A stretch of 64,000 nucleotides of DNA, taken from assembly GCF_003573695.1 (NCBI RefSeq), contig NC_039364.1:237936777-238000776 (forward strand), written 5' to 3'. The position numbers and the translations under genes were made by a program. Positions 46,828-58,410 of the stretch are shown here, one piece after another (the stretch's first letter is position 1; each line of letters begins with the position of its first letter). The notes below the pieces were generated by a model that was not told the origin of the DNA, did no database searches, and saw nothing but the letters and a program-made list of their open reading frames with translations. The DNA is from Papaver somniferum (Eukaryota; Streptophyta; Magnoliopsida; Ranunculales; Papaveraceae).

Positions 46828-47574
46828 ACCCTAAGGAAGGGTTGGTTTAAACAAAAAAACTGTGTGCAGAGAAGGACGGTGATTACGATATCGCCTCGGC
46901 CCCTCGGGTTCGTACATGACATAGGAGTCGTGGCCCGAGTCAACTTCAGCGGTTCTTCGCCCGTCTGGTACGGGAGGTAAGTTTTTCGAAACACCCGCGA
47001 ATCCCCTGTCAGCGGGTTTACTGTATTCCTTCGTTTGCATATATGCTGAGGACTTGAAAACGACTTCTTTAATTTCCTAGTAAAGGGCAAGGACTGTCCA
47101 TACAAGATAAGGGTTCGGATTTCATCACCGTTCTCTTCTTGCCGCCTTAGGAAAACGAAACCAAACGCGAACTTAATCCTAAAATTTTGACTAGAACGAG
47201 ATCGATAAGGTAACGAGCTTAATAGGAAAGTCGTTCGAAAAATATTGGTTACTCTTTTGAGCATACTTCGAAGTTCATGATGGTTTCTTTGAGTTGAATG
47301 CGTGACTGCGCCGCCTTCTAACCGGTGAGGCCTTGGGTATCAAAGCTCCACTGAGCTTCCCTCGCCTCGATTCAACTTACTTTGACTCGGATTGATTCCA
47401 GAGGGGTTTGCTCAGATTGTAACGAGTTCCTTTTCGAAAGAATAGAAGTTGGTCTAGAAACAATCTAAGTGGAACCATCATGCTTTTTGTTTGCTAGAAA
47501 ATTAGGTTTGATTTGGTTGAGTCAGCCTTGTTTTGTGATTGCATAGAATCCCAAATATCCCGATAGTGCCAGCA
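46828..47574 (+). other. Element B leader
   Basis: Untranslated leader between the short frame and gag. It includes the block ggtacgggaggtaa...cccctgtcagcggg also found in A. Confidence 0.5.
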
Positions 47575-48760
47575 ATGGCAACTTTGAAAGCTTTGTTGAA
47601 CCCAACTAGGACTACTCGTCCTTTTTGTATCAGGTTAGCCGTAACTGAAGCAAATTATGAACTTAGGTCTGGGACCCTACAGATGCTCCCAATCTTTTTA
47701 GGGAAAGAAAATGAAAACCCATACTTCCATGTTAGGGATTTTGAGGAAATTTGTAGTAACCTAAAGATTAGAGACCTTGATGATGATGCTTTGAAACTTA
47801 GGTTATAAAATTTCCCTTTTCCCTGAAAGATAAAGACAAATCGTGGCTATATAGTTTGGCTTCCGGTTAAATAGAAACATATGAACAACTTACATCTGCC
47901 TTTTTGAACAAGTTTTTCCCTAGGCACAAAACATCGTCTATTAGGACGCAATTCTGCACATTTTCTCAACAGGAGGGAGAATCGTTATATAGGTATTTGG
48001 AAAGGTTCAATGACTTATTAGGCTAATGTCCTCATCATGGTTTAGAAAAGGTTAGGCTAGTTCAAATCCTTTATGAGGGTTTGGATTATTCGACAACAAC
48101 CATGGTTGAGTCTCTATGCACTGGTGGTTTTGAAAACCAAACTGTTGATGCGGCGATGGAATTTTTGAATGAAATCGCCGAAAAGACCCAGCAATGGGAA
48201 TATTGTAGGGAACCCAAGAGAACAATTCTTCTAGGTAGAGGAAACGTTAATAGGGTAGAAGGAGGCTATGAATCAGATGCCAAAATTGCTGTTATAGCAA
48301 AAAGGTTAGAAGCTTTAGAATTGGGTCAAACTAGTGGTAGAGTAGAGCCTTTTTTGGAATGCCAGAACAATGAAGAGCAAGCCAATGCTCTCTATAATAA
48401 CACTAGGTTTGATAACCGTCAGAAGTTTGACCCATATTCAGAAACCTATAATCCTGGTTGGAGAAACCATCCGAACCTTTTTCATGGTCTAAGGACCAAG
48501 GTCAGTTTAGTAATTCTAATGTTCCCCCAGGTTTTGGCTATACTAAGAATACTTCAGGATCAACTCAGTTTCAGAATCAGTCTGATAAGAAAATTTTAAG
48601 TCTAGAGGAAACTCTCACCTCGTTTATTCAAAATACTGAAAATATGCGTCAATTGCTTTCACAAAGCATAGAAGCTAGTAATAGGATAGGACAAGAACAT
48701 AGTCAGGCCATTTCTGAATTGAAAGACCAGGTTAGTCTGATCAATGAGTCTCTAAGATAA
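47575..48760 (+). pseudogene. Element B gag (Athila-like)
   Basis: ATG at 47575 (MATLKALLNPTRTTRPF). Capsid-type gag: ANYELRSGTLQMLPIF, PYFHVRDFEEICSNLK, then after a frameshift near 47808 FPFSLKDKDKSWLYSLASG, EGESLYRYLERFNDLLG and PHHGLEKVRLVQILYEGL. Stops at the Gly-TAA near 47867 and 48022. A second frameshift lies near 48470 around GWRNHPN. The last part is helical (SLEETLTSFIQNTENMRQ). No CCHC finger is visible, as I recall for Athila gag. Confidence 0.83.
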
Positions 48761-48820
48761 AAAGGTAAATTCCCTAGTCGACCGATACCCAATCCTAGAG
48801 GAGATAAACCATTTAATCAA

Positions 48821-50379
48821 GTGAATTCTGTCACAACCCTTAGGAGTGGTAAAACGGTAGACAATAAGGTAGCCATGCCTAATAGTGGACATACTGTAGA
48901 TCCACCTTCTAGTTCCCAAGATGAGCCCCAGAAGGAGCCACTAACTGAAGAAACCGATAAAATTTCTAGTGATGCCAATGTGGTTCCCGACAGGTCTCAT
49001 TTTGTACCCAAAGCCCCATATCCACAGTTGTTAGCTCCAACAAAGAGAGAGTCGACTTTCAACGAAATATTAGAGATATTTAAGCAGGTAAACATTAACA
49101 TCCCTTTATTTGAAGCAATTAGGAAAATGCCTGCTTATGCCAAGTTCCTTAAGGACCTTTGTACACGAAAGCGTAAGCTTAATGTCCATAAGAAAGCCTT
49201 TTTAGCTGGTCAGGTAAGTTCAATCCTTCTGAACCAAACATCCCCTAAGTATAAAGACCCTGGATACCCCACCATATCTTGTGTGATCGGTAATTATTCA
49301 GTAGATAAGGCATTGCTTGACTTAGGAGCTAGTTTGAACTTACCCCTTATCATGTATACAACCAGCTAGGTCTTAGTAAGTTGAAACCGACTAAAATGAC
49401 ATTGCAATTAGCTGATAGGTCTGTCAAAATACCTCGTGGTGTCATAGAGGATATTCTGATTGAGGTTGATAAATTTATTTATCCAGTGGATTTCGTTGTT
49501 CTAAATACTCAGCCTGTTCAGGATCCTAGTGCTCAAATACCGGTGATTTTAGGTCGCCCATTTTTAGCCACAGCTAACGCTGTCATCAACTGTAGGACCG
49601 GACTTATGAACATATCCTTTGGTAATATGACCAATGAACTAAATGTATTTAATGTTAATAGACAACCTTCCGATGATTTAGAAGAAGTGAATATGATTAG
49701 CACTTTAGTTCAGGATCTAACTCAGGATAATTGGGACGACACTTTATTTGGTGATTCCTTAGATGAACTTGATGAGGAAATTCTCTTGAGTCAGTTAGGT
49801 AACCAAACTTTTGAATTAGAAGAAGCTCTTGAGTACTTTAAAGACTCTACGGACCCTGAGATTCAAGCCATAGTGCTAGGCCTTACGGAGAGTAGTGTTG
49901 ACCCTAAGTTTGGGGGTCATGAACTAGAAGAAGCTCTTGAGTATTTTAAAGACTCTGAGGATCCAGAAATTCAAGCAATAGTTAGAGGTTTGTCCGAGAA
50001 TACTGACTACCCTATGTTTGGGGGTAGTAATGGTCAATTATCTCCATTAGAAGTCCCTAACTTGGGATTCGAGCCTAGTGTACCTGAGGTATTACTTGAG
50101 TCACTTCCGCCTCCGCAACCGGATCCTCCTGATACTGTCCAGGAGGAAATTCTAAAGACTTGTTGTTCGAATGAGTCAATTTGTCAAGACACTCATATGA
50201 AGCCCAAATGGGCACAACATCAAAACCCAGTTGTCATGCAGGAAACCTTGGATGAGGATGTGTTATGTCTGTTCATTTTTCTGATTTGGTGCAGTTGTCT
50301 GATAATTGTGGCAATTTTATTTGCTTTTGTTGACCCACAATTGTTTCGACTATTGATATATGATTTGAAAGGTAATTAG
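48821..50379 (+). CDS. Element B protease fused to acidic, membrane-anchored region
   Basis: Contains TLRSGKTVDNK (48838), a hallmark of Athila gag-protease junctions. The retropepsin follows, with ALLDLGASLNL (49315-49350; Leu where D-[ST]-G needs Thr or Ser), a frameshift near 49350-49380, and then VILGRPFLATANAVINC. The protein continues as an acidic domain with two tandem 36-residue modules (ELEEALEYFKDS...PKFGGH, 49813-50028) and one hydrophobic segment near 50265-50330 (LFIFLIWCSCLIIVAILF). The tail is DPQLFRLLIYDLKGN, stop TAG at 50377. Only element A resembles this C-terminus. Location at a membrane is inferred. Confidence 0.7.
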
Positions 50380-51624
50380 CCATTTTTTGGTATTTGACGT
50401 CTGGCTGAAGACTTTAAATTTAGCACTTTTTGGGAGGTAACCCAATCTCATGCAACATGGTAATATCTTTCCTTATCTCTTTTGCTTCAAATGGTAACAT
50501 TTTCTCCTTGTTCATGCTTTTAATTTCATCTTTAGAACATTGAGGACAATTTTAGATTTAAGTTTGGGGGTATGGGAGAAACTTTTTAGTTGCAGTATGA
50601 ATAAATAAACTCCATAACCTAGAAATTTATGCTATTGAGGATTGCACTAATTAATCTAAGTGGATGGAAGCATTTTGATCGTAGGAGTTGAGGAACCAAT
50701 CTGATTAGATGGAAACATCTAGAAGAGTCTATTCATAAAAGCACAGAGCTCAGGTGTTGGAAATAATATGATAGTTTCACCATATCTCGTTGAGTCCTTT
50801 TCAGTTCTATTTTTATTTTATTTTGTTTTTAAACCATGTTTCTCTAAGTGATAGGTGGGGCCCACGATTCAAGTTGTTACCAATGCTAGGGTGAATTAGA
50901 GTGATTGAGTTACAAAGAAAAAAAAAGAAAAAAAAAAAGACCAGATCAATTAGACCAAACGGATCAAAAAAAAAGATCAAAAATGAAATAAAATGAAAGT
51001 GAATAAAGTCGACCACTGGTACCCTTTTATATGCCAGTTGTGTTGAACTAGAATTAGGATTATTGATCACTGGTTCCCTTGTATATGCTAGTTGTGTTGA
51101 TATTAGTCAGACTAGTATCTCAATCCATTAGGATAGGTTCATTTTGGCGGAGGCCTTCAGACAGATATGGGAAACGCCGGTCACTTAGTAAACATCAAAA
51201 CCATCTATGTTTTTCTATATATTCATCTTCTTGATCTATGCATGTGATTAGTTTTGACTCCGGATATTGATGTCCATAGTGCGACTATCTCAGTAGATCT
51301 CTGTCACTTTATATGAATTTTAGTATGCTTGAGTGCAAACTTGTGTACAACAATTGGAATTTCGCATCAGGGTACTTCCTCCTGTAGTCAATAAGTATGC
51401 CAACCAAGGAGATTCTTTAGTGCCTTCCAAGGTTCTGCCTAGATAGCTAGGGTCTGGAGTGTAAAAGTTTTGTGGGTATATCTCTTGTAAGCCCTCCCGA
51501 GACTATAACTCGGCCACTAGGGCCACCTAGGGGTTTAAAGGCTTATTGCATACGCTAAATGCAATCGACGATGCCTGCGTCAGTGAGTTAGGATTTTATC
51601 TTTGCTCGAGGACTATCAAATAAT
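50380..51624 (+). other. Element B 3' untranslated region
   Basis: No RT to integrase, no frame. Collinear with A 2612-3821. An upstream PPT-like motif aagtttgggggtatggga lies at 50560-50577, about 1.06 kb before the real tract. Confidence 0.65.
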
Positions 51625-51639
51625 AAGTTTGGGGGTATT
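51625..51639 (+). promoter_or_regulatory. Element B polypurine tract
   Basis: aagtttgggggtatt directly before the 3' LTR at 51640. Confidence 0.8.
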
Positions 51640-53098
51640 TGATAGACACATTTTTGTGTCTAATTTGTCTCGATTCTATAATTGATAGTGCTCATTTTTG
51701 TACTTATTACGGTGTTTTATGTGTGTGTAGGTATTTTTGGCCAATAAACATTTTTGGAAAAATCGGCTCGAAAAGTTGTGCGGGGCACCCCCGGAGGACA
51801 TTTGATATTTGGACTCTCACCATGGATAAGGGACAACCTAATTACTAAGGGGCATACCTGCAGAGCATCTACTATTCGCACCCCCACTCTGGATAGGGGG
51901 AGACCAATTTCTTCTCAAAATTCAAAAGAAAAAATTGGCGGGAAAAAAACCAGTTTGCATACCAGAGTTAGGGTTGGATTTCTAGGCTGTTTTAGGGAGA
52001 ATCAATCGTGGGAATTTGTTGGGCTAGACGTGATTTAGCATAACAGGCTTGGTATGAGCGCTGGAATGGATTGAATTGGGCTAGAACTCTAGTTGGAGCA
52101 AAACAGAGGTGAAGTTACACACGGGTCTCTGCTGGCCTGATTTTTGAAGTTTCAGGGAGATTAAACCGGAGATAATCTTTCCGGAGATAGCTACTTACCT
52201 AATAGAGAGTTTGGGATGATTTGGAAAGCTCAGAAACGCGTAAACAAGTCGGCAGAGAAGATTATTTCCGTGACTTGCACGAAAAGAAAGAGAGAATTTT
52301 TATCGAAATTTTTTAGGTTTCTGAGTAGTATAAAAGGTGTGTTTAAGTCCCAGGGAAAAAAAGGAAGTCATTGGAGCAGTCGCAGAGAAGTTTGTAACAC
52401 TACAGAGCTGATAAGATCAAGTTGCAGGAAAACCCGTGTTTCTGCTGCTGCTGCTGAAGAACAAGCATTGCAAATAAGAACATCGTCTCAAATTTGTAAC
52501 TCTGCTACAGTAACTTCTTTGTAACAGTCAGTCATTCGTTTTGCGACTCCAATACACCTTTGCAAATATTCAGAGTTATAATTTTTCATCTTTTAATCAA
52601 CTTTTGAACCATAAACAAATATTTTGAGCAAGTGATTAATATGAGGAGCTAAACCCCATTGCTGAGGCGACGGAGGAAGCCATTTTTCCAATTATTATGT
52701 GGTAAATTCTATTTAATTTAATTTTCGTAATTCTTTTATGATTATTTGCACTGAACTGAAATCGAATATATGATTCTGATTAATGGTTGTGTTCTCAATT
52801 GATGGGTCATGCTTAGGTTAAATCTTTTTATGGTCCATGCTTGGGATTTACAACTATTGTTTTGAGAAACTTCTTGTCTAGGCGAAAATATTAGAATCAC
52901 TTTAAACGTAAAGAGTTGCATAAATATTGACTAGATTAAATCACATAAAAATTGGAGATTGGTGGAATCCAAAGTCTCGGTGCTTTTTATAAACTTGAAT
53001 ACAATTTCTTTTTAAGTTTTCTATTTTAATTTGAGTCTAAAATCGAGTCTACATAATCCGAGTTGAACGAACTTTACTACCACTTAAAAACTACATCA
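51640..53098 (+). repeat. Element B 3' LTR
   Basis: 1459 bp, tgatagacac to ctacatca. TATA-like tataaaag at 52329-52336. Confidence 0.93.
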
Positions 53099-54427
53099 GC
53101 ACATCGACGTGGATATCAACACGACCGACAGATATCCGGACGGATATTGGAGAAAGTCGATTCATTTATACTTGGAGACAAGCGAGTTACCAAAGAGGCG
53201 ACCCGAGATCAACAAAGTGAAAAGCAAATCGGCCGCTTACGAGCTATGAGACGGAATCCTATACAAGAAATCATACCTGGGACCACTCTTAAGATGCTTA
53301 AGTAAGGAAGAAGGCCAGACAATCTTGAATGAACTACACTATGGAGAATCCGGAAACCACAGCTCGGGAAGAAGTCTGTCAGCGAGAGCGAAAACGATGG
53401 GATACTTCTGGCCGTATATGAACGATGATGCAAAACAAATGGCGCAAGCTTGCGAAGAATGCCAGCGGTTTGGTAAGAAGATACATGCACCGTCAGTAAC
53501 TCTAAACTCGGTAGTAATCCCCTGGCCCTTCGCAAAGTGGGGGATCGATATCGTGGGACCATTACATGTGGGTCGGGGCAGAGAAAATACTTAATAGTAG
53601 CGGCGAATTACTTCACTAAATGGGTGGAGGTGGCACCACTGAGACATATCCGTGACAAGGACGTCTTCAGGTTCATTTGGGAGCACATCATATGTCGTTT
53701 CGGAGTACCGGCGGCCATTGTCTCGGATAATGGAAAACAGCTCCAGGGAGAAAACATCGACCTACAATTTAACACCTACAACATCAGAAAAAGCAAGGCT
53801 ACCCCCATATACCCTCAAAGTAATGGGAAGGCCGAGATCACAAACAAAACTATCGCCGACAATATGAAGAAAAAATTAGATGGAGAATACGGTGATTGGT
53901 GCGAAGAACTCTACAATGTTTTATGGGCCTATCGAACCACTCGAAGGGAAGCAACGAGGCTACCACCTTTCATGCTGACCAATGGAACCGAAGCGATACT
54001 ACCAACTGAAGCAATGATACCCACCACAAGAACTGGATCCTGGAGGCGGAACATATCGGCAGATCTAATATTGTCCAAGCTCGATGACTTGGAGGAAACA
54101 AGGGATATGGCGTTGCAAAAAATGAAGAATTACCAAAGGAGATTACAACGAGAATACAACAAACGAGTTCGACCAAGAGAGTTTCAACCAGGGCATTTAG
54201 TGTTGAAATATCTAGCCGATTGGGAACGTGACAAAAAGGTCGGTAAAATAGCGGCAAGGTGGGGAGGACTATACACAATCGTGTCTAAAGCTGGCGAGGG
54301 AGCTTATCGATTACTCAAACCGGGCGAAAAACCCGAGTTAACCGTGGAACTCTCAACATCTGAAACTCTCTTACCCATGAGGCGCTCGAGGGAAACAGGT
54401 AAACATACTTGTCATTCATTTCTTTAA
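53099..54427 (+). pseudogene. Element C integrase (separated from pol by element B)
   Basis: Resumes the C polyprotein. Zinc-binding domain: LHYGESGNHSSGRSL and CEECQRFG (53325-53470). Catalytic core: WGIDIVGP (first Asp), AAIVSDNGKQLQG (second Asp), NGKAEITNKTI (Glu), so D,D,E is intact. A frame change lies near 53575, and stops occur in the track before 53325. The C-terminal domain has FQPGHLVLKYLADW and GGLYTIVSKAGEGAYRL, ending at a TAA at 54425. The Tat-type signature is YFTKWVEVAPL. Confidence 0.9.
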
Positions 54428-55094
54428 AACCGCGAGGGGTAGGAAATATGACATGAGAGACCAATGGTCATTCGTACTCGGGGCAAATCCAGTGAGGAAG
54501 TTCCGAGGTGACTGACACTCGAATGGTCATTCGTACTCAGGGAAAAGCCAGTGTGGAAGTGCCGAGGTGACTTACAGTCGACTGGCTATTCGATACTCGG
54601 GGAAGTGGCAGTGTGCAAGTGCCGAGGTAGACTAAGGGTGCTGGTGGTTGGAAGCCAGATACCAAAGGTTGTTAAGATACAATTTCTTCTCAGCTAGGTA
54701 ACCTACTTACATCTGAAAGGTTACCCCCATCGCAGGTGTCCGTGACCACTTGCCCGAGTTGGTTGGTCGATAACCACTCGGGATTATCGGGCCTAGAACT
54801 AGGACGACTAAAACCCTTCCACCGAATCTAAAAGATAGTGATGAGATACCTCGGCTGGGACATGGCATTGGGCCCGATGACCCTCCTTGTTGAGTGTTTT
54901 TGATAAAAAAGGTACTAATACTAATGCATGTGACATCAATTGCAGATACGAAGCACAAACAACAAGATAGCAACCATAAAATTAAACATCGTCAACATAA
55001 TGATAAAGGCGGAAATTATCAAGGAAAAGAAAAAAGAAAAACAAGCTTGGCGACACAACACCCCATTCAAAGAAGTTATTCAAAGAAGCATGGG
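54428..55094 (+). repeat. Element C spacer with 59-bp tandem repeats
   Basis: Between integrase and the end of the antisense gene. Three copies of a 59-bp unit (anchor ggtcattcgtactc or ggctattcgatactc at 54466, 54525, 54584, each with gccgaggtgact-like text) at about 54454-54630. The rest shows nothing coding in either direction. Confidence 0.65.
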
Positions 55095-58017
55095 TCAAGT
55101 GTTCAAACGAATTACAACCCACAACAAAGGGAAAATTAGTGGTGCAGCACTACAAAAGACATGATCAACTCCTGGGTGGAACAACACCGGCTCCCCCTTT
55201 CTCTGAGTAACCTCGCGGCGCTTTTGTGCGATGTACTCGTTTATACCGGCCTTGATCGCCTCAGCAAGCTCGCTCTGATGAGCATTTCTCTCGTCCACAA
55301 TCTGGTGAGAAAGCTGCTCGGACCTCGCCTCGGCGGCATGGAGCTTAACCTTCACCTCACCTTCGGCCTTTTTTCACTGCTCCACCTCCTGCCCGAGATT
55401 TTGCACATATCGCTCCAGATCTTTGACACGACCTTGCTCGGCTGCAAAAAAACATTATAAGCATATTAAACACAGAACATAACAGAATACGGAGTAAAAA
55501 CAACAAAATAACTAGGTCTTAAGGTCGCCCCAACGTGGACTCCAGAGACCTGACAGAATTGGCAATACAGATTCTAACGACTCCACGGACTTGGCCAACT
55601 CGTCCTCGGCCTTAGAAAGCTTCAAGGTTAACTCATTATAGTATTGTTCATTGAACTCATTCGAAGGGCAATATTTCTTGTGATCACTCCATTCGGCCCT
55701 CTGACGGTTATAGGACACTTGTAGCGTCGATAACTGGGCTTGGGTACACTCTAGGTCACTGGACAGCTTATCGCAACCCTTGGTCCTTTCAAGAAGATCT
55801 CGGTTGGACTGCTCGGCCGCAGCTTTTTCCCTCAAAATTCGTCGCCGATCTTCATGAAGATCTCGATTTTGAAGCTTAAGGGAACCATTTTGACTCTCCA
55901 GATTATCGGTTAGTAACGTTTTATCACCAGCAAGTCTTTGAAAGATGGCCAAGCGGGTCCGTAAGTTATCTATCTCTTCAGGGACATACTTAAACAGGCG
56001 ATATCGGTCTAATTCCTCTTGAGTTGCTGGATCTCGGCCTCCTGTCGGTCTATCTTCCCATCCTTATTGGAAATTCGTTGTCGAAGATTCTCCACAAGAT
56101 CTTTCTCGATATCCCACTTTCTCTTCATAAGCCTATACACCGAATAAGCGTCTAGATCTATACTAGATATTTCGGCTAGAAGAATAATAATTGACTCAGG
56201 ACATTGGTATGAAAAACTCAATCAACACAACTATTGCAAACAATATACCTTGTGCATCGGCGAGTTTGATCTCTAGATCACGAGATCGTTCCTTCTCCTG
56301 CTGAAGAGCAGCCTCCAACTTCCTAATCTCTTGTCGACGGAGAGCAGCCTCCAACCTCGACCGATTCAACGCCTACAAATTCCATCCCAAGACGAGATTA
56401 GTGGGGTCCGATAACATCCAAAGGAAAAGTGCAAACAAATCACTTACCAAATTATCAAAGACCGGCGCGATATCACGATTCAGGGGCACGACAACAATCA
56501 TCTTCTCATCAGTATAGGAGCTGAACTCCTCAGAGTGCAATGCTCCAAGTGAATCACAAATAGGGCCCGATATGGTAAAGGACGTCTGAACACCCGAGGG
56601 AAACCCAACATCCTTCTAGGGAAACTTTTGGAGTGATGTTTGGGTCGGCCCCTGATCACCAGATTGCACGACAGGAGTCACAACAGTAGTCTCCACATAA
56701 ACCTCCGCTTCCTTCTGGCCACCAGCATCCTCATCAAACAGCTGATCGTCCCCGAATATATCGTCCTCATCATCTTGATCGGGGATATCGATCACAACGT
56801 CCGATCTTTTCAACACCATGCCCTTTGCCACCTTCTCCCGAGGAGGATTACGCCTTGGAACTAAACTTTCACTACCACGAGTATCGGACCATCCAACATC
56901 TTCATCCTCGCGCCTAGGAAATTTCTGCACAAGGTTCAGCGTCAGAACACGTGAAGCCAAAAAACAGGGGAAAGTACATGTACTTATAATAAAAGATATA
57001 TGTTTGTTACCTTCCCCTGATCCTCCTCGACCCTTGTGCCAGCACTCCTCTTCTTGGAAATAGAAGCCGATTTGGTAGACTCGCTCTGAGGCTTAACCTA
57101 CGACAAGAAAGTAATCAGTACCCCAAGCCGATACAGCAGGAATCAAATAAAGTGGAAAGAAAGAAACATACCTTATCATCGTTAATCACCCAGAATGGAT
57201 AAGGCTCTGCAGGAAATTGAGGAGGAGTAAAGCTATCATGCAAAATTTGGCCGCGAACAAGAAGTAGAACTCGGTCCCAGTGTCGGTCATTGGTGTGGCG
57301 AGCACGCTTGTTGGAACCTTTACCAAGTGGATGAGCATCTAGCATCAATCTGTCAACACCCTCAGGCATAGATTTCTGACGGTGAGGGCTAGCAGCAAAA
57401 CCAGCTAGGTCGCCATTGGTAGCTGTCCCGCTCCGGTAGTTCACGATAAAATTGGCAGAAGTGTAATCGGGAGCGTCTCCAGGATTATAGGTCGACCAAT
57501 CGGTCGTCGATCCATGACCCTCGCCTCGGTCTCTCCACTCATTCATCAGACGGAAAGTGTTGCCATTCCATTGAGTCAAGGCCCGATACGGACGAAGCTG
57601 CGACAATACCTCATAGTAGAAAGGGATGGAAAGGTTGTATATAGGAAAGCGAAGGCCAAGTTCTAACTGCGCACGAGTGACGATGACCACCTCGGACGAC
57701 TGCTCATGCTTATCGACATCGGTCTTCTTCAACACACCCGTTTGGCCCAAGACTAGGGCCACTTCATAGTTTTGAAGACTAAATTCTTCCTTCAACTGTT
57801 CAATAAACTCATCATCAGACAAGTCTTTGGAGAATCTCTTATCATCCCAACATGAAAAATAGGGAGAATCATCAGGAAAAAGGGAATTTATATCACGATA
57901 ATCGTGATGGGAAGGACTCTCAAGCCAAAATAAGGAATCAAGAGAAACAACATCGCTCTCGGAGAAGGTATCACTCACGCACCTTTTTTCAGTCATTGAC
58001 GGAGAAGAAGTAGCCAT
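55095..58017 (-). pseudogene. Antisense spliced gene of element C
   Basis: Same place, direction and build as the element F gene. ATG at 58017 in a good context (CCATGGC); an in-frame upstream ATG at 58029. Exons by GT/AG borders: 58017-57172, 57097-57011, 56924-56448, 56372-56249, 56175 to about 55514, and a last exon from about 55445; the last donor is unclear. Exon 1 holds the conserved domain (GLRFPIYNLSIPFYYEVL, RDRGEGHGS beside F RGAGKGS), exon 2 is basic, exon 3 acidic (DDEDDIFGDDQLFDED), later exons coiled coil (RLEAALRRQEIRKLEAALQQ). Breaks: TAG at 56616-56618, a frameshift near 56020, TGA in the last exon. It may be a chromatin- or RNA-binding accessory protein, but nothing shows its role. 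Confidence 0.75.
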
Positions 58018-58245
58018 GGCAGAGAGCAAACGGAGAAATATGAACTCTGATGAAGAGAGAAGTAAAAAGAGGAACCAACCACGACTGTCGCAAACCTCAC
58101 CAACGGAAACAACGAAGATGAAAACTGAGAAGATGAGAAGGTCACCGGAGTTAATGGCGCCGGCAAGGAAGGAAGGTGAAGAAGAAAGAACATCGCTTGG
58201 TTTCTCTGAAAATGGCGAATAGAGGAAAGAGAATATAAAGGGAGA

Positions 58246-58253
58246 TATTTATA
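58246..58253 (-). promoter_or_regulatory. TATA-like box of the element C antisense gene
   Basis: The minus strand reads TATAAATA about 230 bases upstream of the ATG at 58017 and inside the element, not in the LTR. Confidence 0.55.
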
Positions 58254-58390
58254 AGATGAAGTGTCTTGACCGACGCCGAGGTTACAAGTCATAAAGGGAT
58301 GTTTAGTGGGGAACTGCATAGAGGAATTCTCGGCATGCTCAAGGACGTGGCAAGATGGAACGATTTTCTTTCCCTCGTGCCAAGCACACG

Positions 58391-58410
58391 AGCGAAAGAA
58401 GGGGCATAAA
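58391..58410 (+). promoter_or_regulatory. Element C polypurine tract
   Basis: agcgaaagaaggggcataaa immediately before the 3' LTR. Confidence 0.7.

Larger units (their letters stand above)
45055..53098 (+). mobile_element. Element B: Athila-like gag-protease element without pol
   Basis: LTRs 45055-46487 and 51640-53098. Target duplication gcacg (45050-45054) / gcaca (53099-53103), one mismatch. It sits inside C between RNase H and integrase. It encodes gag and protease fused to an acidic region with a membrane segment; no RT, RNase H or integrase follows. Leader, LTRs, 3' region and the acidic module match element A. Gag resembles Athila gag from memory. It is non-autonomous. Confidence 0.93.
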
